From an uncultured Gammaproteobacteria bacterium (GTDB lineage: Bacteria; Pseudomonadota; Gammaproteobacteria; Eutrophobiales; Eutrophobiaceae), in contig CALSOP010000002.1 in the NCBI GenBank assembly GCA_943788005.1, forward strand, positions 1 to 64,000: 64,000 nt of DNA, read 5' to 3'. The notes below the pieces were generated by a model, which did not search any database, had not been told where the DNA came from, and saw only the letters and a program-made list of their open reading frames with translations. Below are positions 36,225-47,333 of the stretch, piece by piece; the first letter of the stretch is position 1; every line of letters begins with the position of its first letter. Position numbers and translations under genes: made by a program.

Positions 36225-38125
36225 TTAAGCGCTACTTACCACCTGTTCTGTGTCAGAACCATCCACCTGCTGAGTAATAAAATCAAGAATCCCTTCATAG
36301 TCTAGCTTGGCGTCTCTTAACATGTCCTTCTCTAGAACCGTGCTGCAATAACCTATCGGGCAAACCATAATTAGCAATCTTTTGGTTAATGCCATGTGCC
36401 GCAATCACTTCGTTAACTGCTGCACCTGCACCACCCTGAATCACATTCTCTTCAACAGTAATTATCAGGTCATGCTCACTACACATTTCGACGATCAGCA
36501 TTTCATCAATCGGTTTAACAAAACGCATATTAACGATGGTTGCATCGAGTTCTTCTGCAATACGTTCGCAAGGTTCAACCATAGTGCCAAATGCCAGTAT
36601 TGCCAGTCCATTTCCCTTTGCGTCTAATTTCTGCTTTACCAATGGGTAATGCGATCATTTCCTTCTCTACTTCTATTCCAGGACCTGTACCGCGTGGATA
36701 ACGAACCGCAGCCGGTTGATCAAGTTTGAAACCGGTATATAACATCTGCCGACATTCATTTTCATCCGCCGGTGCCATGATCACCATCCCCGGCAAACAG
36801 CGCATAAAACTCAGGTCATATGAACCATTATGTGTCGGACCATCGGCGCCAACACAACCTGCCCTGTCAATCGCAAAAAGTACCGGTAATTCCTGAACAA
36901 CGACATCATGTATCAATTGATCATAGGCGCGTTGTAAGAACGTAGAATAGATCGCAACAACCGGCTTTAGACCATCGCAGGCCATACCAGCTGCTACAGT
37001 CACGCTATGCTGTTCTGCTATCGCCACATCAAAATATTTATCCGGATGCTCTTTTTCAAATTGCACCAAGCCTGAACCTTCGCGCATCGCTGGTGTTATC
37101 GCCGCAAAGCGATGATCTTCATTGGCCATATCAATAGCCCAATCACCAAATACTTTGCTGTAGGTCGGTCCAGATGATGACGGTTTAGCAGAAGGAATAA
37201 TCCCTTTATGCGGGTCAAATGGCGTTACACCATGATATTTAACCGGATCATCTTCTGCCGGCGCATAGCCTTTGCCTTTTTTGGTGATGATGTGTAGGAA
37301 TTGAGGGCCTTTGAGTTCCTGAATATTTTTTAATGTAGCAATTAAAGCGTGTAAGTCATGGCCATCTACTGGCCCTATATAGTTGAATCCAAATTCTTCA
37401 AACAGCGTACCAGGACTAATCATCCCTTTTACATGTTCTTCTGCACGCTTCGCTATCTCCAGTGCGCTTGGTATATTCGATAAGACTTTCTTACTACCGC
37501 TACGAACACTGGTATAAAGCTTTCCAGATAATAATTGTGCAAAACGATTTGACAAGGCACCGACATTGGGTGAAATGGCCATATTGTTATCGTTCAAGAT
37601 GACCAACAAATCGCTATGCAAAGCACCGGCATGATTCAATGCCTCAAATGCCATCCCGGCAGTAATACTGCCATCACCAATAATCGCAACAGATTTTCGG
37701 TCCGAACCCGTCCGAGCCGCTGCAATTGACATCCCCAGTGCGGCGCTGATAGATGTACTTGAATGGCCAACACCAAAGGCATCGTATTCGCTTTCACCAC
37801 GTTTAGGAAACGGCGTTAAACCTTCCCATTGGCGAATACTATGTAGTTGATCTTTTCTGCCCGTCAGTATTTTATGAATATAAGCTTGATGGCCCACGTC
37901 CCAAACCAAACGATCTTCGGGTGTGTTATAGAGATAATGTAAGGCAACTGTTAATTCAGTCACACCCAAACTCGCCGCAAAGTGGCCACCACTCTTGCTT
38001 ACCGAGTGCAGCAAAAACAATCTGAGTTCTTCGACGAGCTGCTCTAATTGCGATTCAGGCAGCTTTCTGAGGTCTGCAGGACTATCAATCTGGTCTAAAA
38101 GAGGTGTGTTAATATCGTTATTCAT
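36225..38125 (-). pseudogene. dxs: 1-Deoxy-D-xylulose-5-phosphate synthase, two frameshifts
   Basis: First enzyme of the MEP isoprenoid pathway. The first 500 residues are intact: [34 protein letters not shown], ThDP motif [20 protein letters not shown], and [20 protein letters not shown]. Frame changes near 36620 (AAAGGGAAATGG) and near 36320 split the C-terminal transketolase domain, whose remainder reads [20 protein letters not shown] and LDYEGILDFITQQVD. dxs is normally essential for isoprenoids by this route, so either another copy or route exists or these are read errors. Divergent from hpnH: context is hopanoid synthesis. Confidence 0.93.
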
Positions 38126-38354
38126 TACTTAATTAGCTTTAAATTTGAATCCATTATGAATAGTGACAAAGAGGCATGCAAGAAGATCAATAATTTAGCG
38201 CTATAAAGCAATACCCTCGATCATGTTAAAAAATTAAGTAAAACACAGGCTGTACATTCACGCAGACATCACTTATCTTGACGTGTTTTAGTGCTGCGGC
38301 ACGAAAAATAACATCGAAAATCGCTATTTAACTAAATAATCTGGAGTCGTTTTA

Positions 38355-39409
38355 ATGGGTGTCCCTCTTATTCAGCAATACAGAATGGGTAAATATATCC
38401 TCGGTAAGAAGTTCAGTGGTGTAAAAAAATACCCACTAGTATTAATGTTGGAGCCCTTGTTTCGCTGTAATCTGGCCTGTGCCGGTTGTGGCAAGATCGA
38501 TTATCCAAAAGAAATTCTCGATAAACGCTTGAGTTATGATGAGTGCATGAATGCCATTGATGAATGTGGCGCCCCGTCGTCTCTATCGCTGGTGGAGAGC
38601 CATTGATTCACAAGGAAATGACTCAAATAGTCAATGGCTACATTGAGCGCAAGAAATTTGTCTATCTTTGCACCAATGCACTGTTGTTAAAAAAACATAT
38701 CGACGAATACACACCATCCCCCTATTTGACCTTTTCAATTCATCTGGATGGCAACAAAGAACGACATGATGCTTCGGTTTGTCTGGAAGGTGTTTTCGAA
38801 AAATGCATTAGCGTAATCAAACTGGCTATTGAAAAGGGTTTCCGTGTCACCATCAATTGCACCTTGTTCCAGAATGAACCCGCCGAAGAAGTTGCCGAGT
38901 TCATGGATATGGCAATGGAGCTAGGTGTTGAAGCTGTCACTATTTCTCCAGGATATCACTACGAAAGAGCACCTAAACAGGATGTATTCCTGAAAAAGAC
39001 CGAAAGCAAGCAACTTTTCCGCGATTTATTTAAGCTGGGCATTGGTAAAAAGTGGCGCTTTAATCAATCATCTTTATATCTGGATTTCCTGGCTGGAAAC
39101 CAGACTTATGAATGCACGCCATGGGGTAATCCAACCCGTAACGTCTTTGGTTGGCAAAAACCTTGCTACCTATTAGTTGGCGAAGGCTATGCACCAACGT
39201 TTGCTGGCTTGATGGAAGAAACAGAATGGGCGAATTACGGTACTGGGAAAAATCCTAAATGTGATAACTGCATGGTTCATTGCGGTTTGAAGCTACCGCT
39301 GTCAATGACACAGTTAAGTCATCCATTTAAAGCATTGGGTGTATTTCTAAAAGGTCCCAAGACCGATGGCGAAATGGCTCCTGAATTACCTACTCTATAC
39401 AAAGAATGA
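38355..39409 (+). pseudogene. hpnH: Hopanoid radical SAM protein HpnH, one frameshift
   Basis: HpnH joins adenosine to diploptene. First frame: GVPLIQQYRMGKYILGKKF, then CNLACAGCGKIDYP, whose CxxxCxxC binds the 4Fe-4S cluster. A base extra in GCGCCCCG at about 38570 shifts the frame before VVSIAGGEPLIHKEM. The rest is complete (YLCTNALLLKKHI, ISPGYHYERAPKQD, KCDNCMVHCG). One indel in a C4 run is the only lesion. Confidence 0.93.
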
Positions 39410-39481
39410 AGTAACCGCACCAAAACTGGTTGCTGAAACTAAAGCAACCAAGAGTTGCGGTAGTAGCAAACAAGTAGCCTA

Positions 39482-40599
39482 ATGGAATTGACACTCCTGG
39501 CAGTAATGCCAGGATTGCTTATCTGGCTCGCAATACTATTATTACCATGGCGTCCCTGGAGTACGCGGGAATCACTCGATAGCCAATCACCTAGAAAACC
39601 TCGATTATCCAATGTCACTGTCCTTATCCCTGCCAGAGATGAGGCAGAAACAATCTGCTCAGACACTCGTACGGTCTGAAAAACAAGGAAGTGGATTAAA
39701 CGTAATCCTGGTAGATGACCAATCCACCGATAGCACTGTCGAAAAAGCGCTCGTCGGTTAAGTTAAATAATTTCAAATCGTCTCCGGAACACTCATTGCC
39801 TGAAGGTTGGAGTGGTAAATTGTGGGCTCTGGAACAAGGCCGTCAACACGTCAAAACACCTTATCTCTTATTATTAGACGCTGATATTGTTTTAAAGACT
39901 GAACTGATTCCTACACTATTAAAAAAGGTCGCAGGAAAATGACTTAAAAATGCTTTCCTTAATGGCTCATTTGAAAATGGAATCAGCTGGGAAAAAGCTT
40001 TAATGCCAGCCTTTATATTCTTTTTTAAATTACTTTATCCATTTCATCTCTCAAATAAACCCAGCTCATCTATCGCAGCAGCAGCAGGTGGTTGTATCTT
40101 GCTGGAATCAAACGTTCTTGAAAAGTTAGGTGGCTTTAGCTGCATTAAAGATGCGTTAATTGATGATTGTTCATTAGCAAAACAAGTTAAACAAGACGGT
40201 AATAAAATCTGGATGGGTCTGACCCACTCAGCAATCAGCATCCGTCCTTACAATTCACTATCAACTATTTGGCAAATGGTGACTCGAACCGCCTACACCC
40301 AACTCGCCTATTCCCCATTGTTATTATTGGTTTGTACTATGCTGATGATAGCTGCATTTGCCTTACCCATTAGCAGCATTGTTACAAACACAACTAGATA
40401 TAATAATGATTGGACTCGGTAATACTTGGTATTCAAGCCGTGTGTTATCTACCGACGCTACGCTACTATTCGATGAATCCATCTATATTCACTTTCTTTA
40501 CCCTTGGTAGGCACTCTTTATCTGCTTATGACATGGAGTTCTGCATTTCATTATTATTTTGGGAAAGGTGCGGTTTGGAAAGATCGTCATTATAATTGA
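39482..40599 (+). pseudogene. hpnB: Hopene-associated glycosyltransferase HpnB, several frameshifts
   Basis: Pieces in alternating frames: LLIWLAILLLPWRPW (N-terminal membrane helix), VTVLIPARDEAETI, NVILVDDQSTDSTVEKA, LPEGWSGKLWALEQG, LLLLDADIVL, then IAAAAGGCILLESNVLEKLG and VTRTAYTQLAYSPLLLLVC, ending AVWKDRHYN. Matches HpnB-type GT2 proteins. Four or more indels; clearly not functional as read. Confidence 0.87.
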
Positions 40600-40722
40600 G
40601 CCTAATATTGCAACAAACTCCGTTTAAGACCCTCTAAAGTTTTATCACGATACAACACTGATACGTGAACTCGAGGCAACCTGGTTTGCCTGTCTATGTA
40701 TTAATAACAATGGATTAAATAA

Positions 40723-41355
40723 ATGACTTTAAACTCTTCAACATCTGTTAAAAACAATGATCTTTCTCAGCCTGACTTTTTTTAGTTGCATGCTTTGGGC
40801 TGAAATAGAGCAAGAGAACAGGCGATCCATGCCCCTGTTAAGGAATTACATACGTCCTTGCTAAGTATCATGGAGAAGTGCTGACACACAAAGTTTTCAA
40901 GAGCGTTATGACGTCATGGAAGAAGCCGTGGTCTAATCATTTCAATTCTCCACTGATTGCAAAAGTTATATTAAGTCGGCACTGGAAAACGCTAGAGGAA
41001 CAGTCACAATCAGATTTCATAGATTTATTTAATCGCTTGACGATATCAACTTATGTTGATCGATTTGATTCCTTCATGGAGCAGTCTTTTAAAATACCTA
41101 TCTATCGAGCAAATGAAAAAAAATAGATTCATGGTAAAAACAGAGTTTAGTGCGTACAGATGATGAGCCTGTTTCATTCAACTACATCGTCCAAAATGAT
41201 GGCTGGTAAGTGGAAGATAATCAGTGTCATCGCTAACGGCATCAACGATTTATCTCTGAAAAGAGCAGACTATTCCGCAATCATCAAGGAAAGAGGCTTT
41301 GATGCCTCTGATAGCCAGCCTGAAAGAAAAAATCAGTGACTTACAACCAAAATAA
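40723..41355 (+). pseudogene. hpnM: MlaC/HpnM (Ttg2-type) periplasmic lipid-binding protein, frameshifted
   Basis: Begins MTLNSSTSVKN in one frame. Later frames give FNRLTISTYVDRFDSF and ALIASLKEKISDLQPK, the helical MlaC/HpnM core and C-terminus. Located between hpnB and mlaA, where hopanoid clusters carry hpnM. Several indels. Confidence 0.75.
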
Positions 41356-41454
41356 TTTGCAAAACCAATATTAAAAATTGTTTCCAGCCTTAAGGTATGT
41401 CAATATTTGCCGAAATATAATAACAACATATTTGAACTGCAAGAGAGAGTAAAA

Positions 41455-42253
41455 ATGACTGGAAGCCATTTATTTAAATTACCAAAACTCCTGATTCTCA
41501 CTGGGATTCTGTCGCTGGCCACGGGGTGCGCAACGACTCAAAATAATGAGACCGTTGGCGAATCCCTTAGAACCGGCAAACCGTGTGTGTTTCAATGTCA
41601 CTGAAACACTTGATAAGCATCTTATTAAACCAATAGCAGAGAATCATATGTCGATGTAACTCCCGTACCCGTTAGAACCAGCGTAACTAATTTTTTCAAT
41701 AACCTAGGCTACTTAAATGTCATCTTGAATGATTTTTTGCAAGGGAAAATTTGAACAGGGAATAACAGATATGCTTCGCTTTACCTATAATTCAACGTTT
41801 GGTATTGCAGGTCTATTTGATGTTTCTACCCCGATCGGCATGCCGCAAATATTGAAGATTTTGGCCAAACACTCGCTACTTGGGGTGTAGATCAAGGCTC
41901 TTATCTCTATCTATTGGCGACCAACCTCAACACGTGACATAACAGATCAAGTGCCAAGCACTCTGTTAAACCCGTTCTTTTATATGTCAGGTATAATTTT
42001 CGCCCCAATTAGCGCCCTAAGCGCTGTAAATACACGTGCCAATCTGCTTGAAGCAATCAAGTATTCGTGACGAAGCAGCGCTTGACCCTTATTCATTCAC
42101 ACGTGAAGCTTATCTTACAACAACGTGAGTTTCTCCATGATGGTGAACCACCTGCCTACCGGTTATGACGATATCTTTGGTGATGCTGGGACGATTGGAG
42201 ACTGTGGAAACGCTGGGATCGAAGAAGAATCAGGAATGTTAATAATCGAATAG
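41455..42253 (+). pseudogene. mlaA: MlaA/VacJ lipoprotein, frameshifted
   Basis: Lipoprotein signal peptide LLILTGILSLATGCATT (lipobox ATGC), then in changing frames VPVRTSVTNFFNNLGYLNVI, MLRFTYNSTFGIAGLFDVST, GMPQ and YDDIFGD: the VacJ/MlaA order of motifs. Would be the outer-membrane component of lipid transport. Multiple indels, so inactive as read. Confidence 0.82.
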
Positions 42254-42302
42254 TTTCTGAGCTACATAACACTACAAATACATAAACCACAGGTCGCTGC
42301 AT

Positions 42303-43518
42303 TATTTAATTAATGCAGCGACTTCTTCTATCCAGTGTTTTACTGGTACTGGACTTTTCTGTCTGTAAATGCTTGAGACAACCAATGTTGGCTGTAAGAA
42401 TCATCTCGGGTCTCCCTGCATCAAATTCTCAATTTTATTCCGCTTGTAACTTGCTTGAAATATCTTTCCAATAAAGAATAAACACCTGCCGACCCACAGC
42501 ATAGATGTGCATCTGGTACGTGTCAGCAAGTAAATCCTAACGCTGCAATAGACTTTCTGTCACGCCACCCAATTTTTGCCCATGCTGTAATGTACAGGGA
42601 CTTTGAAATGCAACTTTTTGAAGACATTCAATTTAATTTTTCTAAATCAAATTCTGATACAATTCAGAGATATCTTTTGTCATTGCAGAAATTTTTGCTG
42701 CCTTGGCGGCATAACTGCTTATCTTCTCGTAATAAATAACCGTATTCTTTGATGTGAACGCCACAACCACTGGCTGACACAATAATAGCTTCTATGCCCT
42801 GCTCAATCGCGGCCAATACAAATCAATATTTTTTCGCATAAATGACTAAGCTTGCTCTGTTGCCGTAAGGTGGTGACTCAAAGCACCGCAACATTGTTCA
42901 TCTTTAATTTCAACAACTGGAAACACCAAGCACATCTAATACTTTATGTTACTGACTGATTTATCCCGGGAGCTAATGCAGGTTGAACGCAACCGGTAAA
43001 TAATATGACCTTTCGTGGAATGAACTTTATATTAGTAAGCTTGGCATGCTTTACCTGTTACAGGGATCATGCTCTTTAATTTTGCAGGGCAAACAAAAAC
43101 GAAAGATTGCCCAAGTTTTAGTATGAGTTGAACCTTTTTTTATACGGTAACGATTGTAAGATCAAAAATCGATAGAGCCGCTGATGCCACGGGCGTGATG
43201 TTTTTTGTTCAACATAGATGTCGTCCAATATCCAGTAACTTGCCATATTCAACACCTGATGGACAGGTTGTTTCACATGCCCGACAGGTCAAACATCGGT
43301 CCAGGTGCTGCATCGTTCTATTCGATGCTTGCTTCGCCTTCAAGCATGGACTTAATCAGGTAGATACGCCCTCTTGGTCCATCAAGTTCATCACCTAATA
43401 ATTGATAGGTCGGACAGGTCGCCGTACAAAAACCACAATGCACACATGAACGTAAGAATACGCTCAGCCTCTTTCCCTTCGATGTGTTACTAATCGATTG
43501 TTCAATAAATGTTTGCAT
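42303..43518 (-). pseudogene. glcF: Glycolate oxidase iron-sulfur subunit GlcF, degenerate
   Basis: N-terminus intact: LRSCVHCGFCTATCPTYQLL and [18 protein letters not shown] (4Fe-4S ligand set 1). Thereafter frames change many times; fragments of the second cluster and cysteine-rich CCG-type region are seen, and it ends VKHWIEEVAALIK. Part of a glcD-glcE-glcF set on this strand. Function would be electron transfer from glycolate oxidation. Confidence 0.87.
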
Positions 43519-43523
43519 ATCTT

Positions 43524-44580
43524 CTAAAGCGACGCGTACATCTTTCCAGGGTTTAATATTCCGTGTGGGTCAAAGGCTTTCTTCAATCCTTTATGTAGTG
43601 AGAATAATCCATTTGATAATGGCTGAAACAGCTTCCTGATCTTGAATCAGACCCTCGAAATAACATCGCACTGCCACCAGCATCTTGATGCTATCAAATA
43701 TTTCTTTGGCAGGACGCTCAGAATTAAGCCAATACAAGCCTCCACCCCAGTCTCATTAAAATGATCATCACCTATTCAGGATTCGCAGTCGTTGGAACAG
43801 ATAATCGCCAGGTATTGATATCTGAATTAAAAATAGGCGCTTTATAATCACGTAATTCATTCCACAAATTAAGACCTTGTTCCACTTCATCAAGACAATC
43901 TTCATTGACTCGTTGCTTTCACACTATTTTCATTTCCCGATAACCTGACATATAACACTTCCCCATCATAACAGCATGCCGAGATAGGAATAGCCTGTAC
44001 GTGATAATTCCAGCATTGTCGCCAATGCCTTTTGCTTTAGTCATTGATGACAGAGGTAATCTCATCTCAGGGATTGGCACTACCTTGAGCGACACTTCCA
44101 GAATAACTCCCAGATGTTCCAAAAGCACCTGTCATCAATCTCGACAAATCATAACCGGCAACATTCTTCATCACCTGTCCACCAAATGACAGATCTTTAC
44201 CCAACCATTGATACAACGGATCCCCAAAACATAATCTCGTACCGAACCACTATAAGGACGACGAGACCCACTCAAGTCCTGTAGCAACAACACCACCAAT
44301 CGTTGTTTTATCGGTAACTTAGGTGGATCAAATGCCAGCATTTGCCCGTGTTCAGACAGGGTATTATTGATCTCACTAAGCAATGTCCCTGCTCTCGCCG
44401 TAATATAGAGCTCTGTCGGTTCATAGCTAATCACGCCACTATAAGCAGGACATTCAACTAATGTCCCTGTTGTTGCTCTTCCCAAAAAGCCTTGCTGTTA
44501 CCACCCACTATCTTGACTGGCTCACTCTGCTCAATGCATTTAAAACATGCTCTTTAATAGAATCTAAGTTTCTCTTTCAT
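43524..44580 (-). pseudogene. glcE: Glycolate oxidase FAD-binding subunit GlcE, degenerate
   Basis: Starts MKEKL at 44580, shifts into EHVLNALSQSEPVKIVGGNS and GRATTGTLVECPAYSGVISY, LYITARAGTLLSEINNTL, SEHGQMLAFDPPK (FAD-binding 4 pattern) and ends NPGKMYASL just before glcF. More than five indels. Confidence 0.85.
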
Positions 44581-44762
44581 ATGAGCTGCCAGCTTGTTGT
44601 TCACACGAATGTAATGTCATAAACATATAAATCATATGCTATACACGGCGTGCATAAAATAAGGTTATTGCTAAAGTTATTTCGATTTTGGTCGAAACAC
44701 TCGGTATGAATTTCATAACACATAAAAGTTACAATTTTACTACTATAGTTTGGTAGATAGCT

Positions 44763-45722
44763 ATGAAAGTACTACTCGCAGAAGATTCTCTGACAATGAT
44801 GATCACCACATCAAAAATCATAAAGAATTCCGGGCATGAGGTAATACCCGCGCGTGATGGTAAAGAAGCCTTATCATTATATTATTCTGAAAATCCCGAC
44901 TTAGTATTACTAGATGTCGAAATGCCCGAACTAACAGGATTCGAAGTTGCAGAAAAAATTCGTGCTGATGACACCAGTAAATGGATACCAATAGTATTTT
45001 TAACGGGTTATGCCGATGATGAGAATCTTTCCAAAGGTATTGAGTCTGGAGGTGATGATTATCTAGTTAAACCCGTTAGCCAGATAGTGCTCAACGCGAA
45101 ACTCAATGCCATGCATCGCATATCAGAGATGCAAAACAAACTTATTGATTTGTCGAATGAATTATCTGTGACAAATGATAAGTTACAAAACAGTGTCACT
45201 ACAGATCCTCTAACCAATGCCAAAAATAGATTGTATCTGGACGAATACATTAATAATGAATGGTTTCGAGGCATGAGAGCTAAATCCGAATTATCACTAT
45301 TAATCGTTGATGTAGATAATTTTAAAACACTTAATGATACAAACGGACATCAGGCTGGTGATAGATGCCTCATTGATCTGGTTAAGTTATTCAGCTCTCA
45401 TTTACATCGTTCATCGGATGTACTCTGTCGTTATGGTGGTGATGAATTTGTTGTAGTTCTACCCAATACTGCAGAGGTTGATGCATTTCAGATAGGAGAA
45501 AAAATCAGGCTGGGTGTAATAGAATATAATACCTTGTCGCAAATGGAAATTCCTGTTGCCATCAGTGTCAGCATTGGCTGTGCCACTTGCATACCTGTTG
45601 ACAGTATAACTTCCGATGAATTTTTAACCTATGCGGATAAGGCCCTCTATAAAGCAAAGGCTAATGGCAGAAATTGTGTTGTTAACGCCGATATAACCAC
45701 AAAAAATACAATAGCGGCTTAA
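44763..45722 (+). CDS. Response regulator-diguanylate cyclase (REC-GGDEF), intact
   Basis: 319 residues. Receiver domain 1-120: VLLAEDSLTMMITTSK, PDLVLLDVEMPELTG (phospho-Asp), PIVFLTGYADDE, DYLVKPVSQIV. GGDEF domain about 150-310: DPLTNAKNRLYLDEYI, LLIVDVDNFKTLND, CRYGGDEFVVVLPN, with the product-inhibition site RSSD five residues before GGDEF. Should make c-di-GMP when phosphorylated. Plus strand, lying between broken glcE and glcD on the minus strand; its stop overlaps the glcD stop tail to tail. No frame damage although both sides are riddled with indels. Confidence 0.95.
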   Translation: MKVLLAEDSLTMMITTSKIIKNSGHEVIPARDGKEALSLYYSENPDLVLLDVEMPELTGFEVAEKIRADDTSKWIPIVFLTGYADDENLSKGIESGGDDYLVKPVSQIVLNAKLNAMHRISEMQNKLIDLSNELSVTNDKLQNSVTTDPLTNAKNRLYLDEYINNEWFRGMRAKSELSLLIVDVDNFKTLNDTNGHQAGDRCLIDLVKLFSSHLHRSSDVLCRYGGDEFVVVLPNTAEVDAFQIGEKIRLGVIEYNTLSQMEIPVAISVSIGCATCIPVDSITSDEFLTYADKALYKAKANGRNCVVNADITTKNTIAA

Positions 45723-47172
45723 AAACGTTCCAGTTCAGGAAATTTGTCTTTCCCCCCATGCACATGCATTGCACCAAATTCTGCGCATCGATTTAATGTT
45801 GGTACGGCTTTACCCGGATTCAATAAACCTTTTGTATCAAACGCAGCTTTAACTGCATGAAACTGCTGAAGCTCATCGTCACCAAATTGAATACACATTT
45901 CATTTATCTTTTCTATCCCTACGCCGTGTTCTCCCTGTTATCGTCCCGCCCATGGCAATACACAGCTGCAGGATGTCACTACCAAACGCTTCAGTCCGTT
46001 TTAGTTCTCCAGGAATACCGCCACGTCATACAGAATCAACGGGTGTAGATTGCCATCTCCCGCATGAAATACATTAATAACACCGAGTTTATATTTTTCT
46101 GACAGCGCATTAATTCCTGCTAGCACTTCCGCCAAATGCTTTCTTGGAATAGTCCCATCCATGCAATAGATAATCTGGTGCAATTCGGCCTGCTGCTGGA
46201 AAGGCTGCCTTTCTCCCCGCCCAAAAGAGTTCTGACTTCTGCTTCATCCTGTTGCAACACGCACCTCAATAGCACCGTATTGCATTCAACAAACTGCTCA
46301 ACTTCCTTTAAGCCTGCTTGCACCTCTTCTTCTGTGCCATCAAGTTCGCATAACAAGATCGCTTCTGCATCGAGTGGGATAACCGGCGTGCACAAAGTCT
46401 TCAACAGCCCGAACACCGGCCTTATCCATCATTTCGAACCCAGCGGGGATAATACCCTCGGCTATGACGCCTGCCACGGCATTACCGGCTTTCTCAATAT
46501 CATCGAACGCGGCCAGCAGTACTCTGCTAAACGGCGCTTTGGGAATGAGCTTCACAGTGACTTCGACTATCACACCCAACATCCCTTCTGATCCGGTCAA
46601 TAAGGCGAGCAAATCGTAACCCGCTGAATCGTATGCATGGCTGCCGATAGTGATTAATTCACCCTCGATGGTAACGACCTTCAATTGCAGAATATTGTGC
46701 ACCGTCAGCCCGTATTTCAAGCAATGAACCCCGCCTGAATTCTCAGCGACATTTCCCCCTATAGTGCAGGCGATTTGGGATGACGGATCAGGGGCATAAT
46801 AAAGGCCGATACGATTTAACCGCCTCGGAAATCGCCAAATTACGGACCCCGGGCTGAACCCGAGCCGATCGTCTGGATTGGGTCGATCTCAACGATCTGG
46901 TTAAATTTAGCCAGACTCAGCAGCACCCCTTCTGCATGAGGCATAGCCCCTCCGGAAAGACCGGTTCCTGCACCTCTGGCAACCACGGGAATATCATTTG
47001 AGAAGCAATATGACAATATTGCCTGAACTTCTTCGACGGAATCGGGCAAAACAACACAAGCAGGCATAACCCTGTGTGCAGATAGGGCGTCACACTCGTA
47101 GACCCGTTTAGCCTCTTCAGATAGCAACACTGCCTCTGGCGGTAGAATCTCAGTGAAATACTTAAAATTCAT
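45719..47172 (-). pseudogene. glcD: Glycolate oxidase subunit GlcD, degenerate
   Basis: Starts MNFKYFTEILPPEAVLLSEE, then VVLPDSVEEVQAILSYC, PVVARGAGTGLSGGAMP (FAD-binding). Shifts follow into [59 protein letters not shown] and the end GGKDKFPELERF. At least four frame changes. Catalytic FAD subunit of glycolate dehydrogenase, here inactive as read. Confidence 0.9.
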
Positions 47173-47333
47173 GATGAATCATTTTATCCTCATTTGTTCA
47201 ATTAAACAGCCCGCTTGATCCCTTGTTTTTTCACACTTTCCTGACCACATCTAGAACAAGATAATGATATGATAACGTTCTCCTAAATGTTGTGTATAAA
47301 AACATATTGCAGCCATAAAGAACACGAATCATC

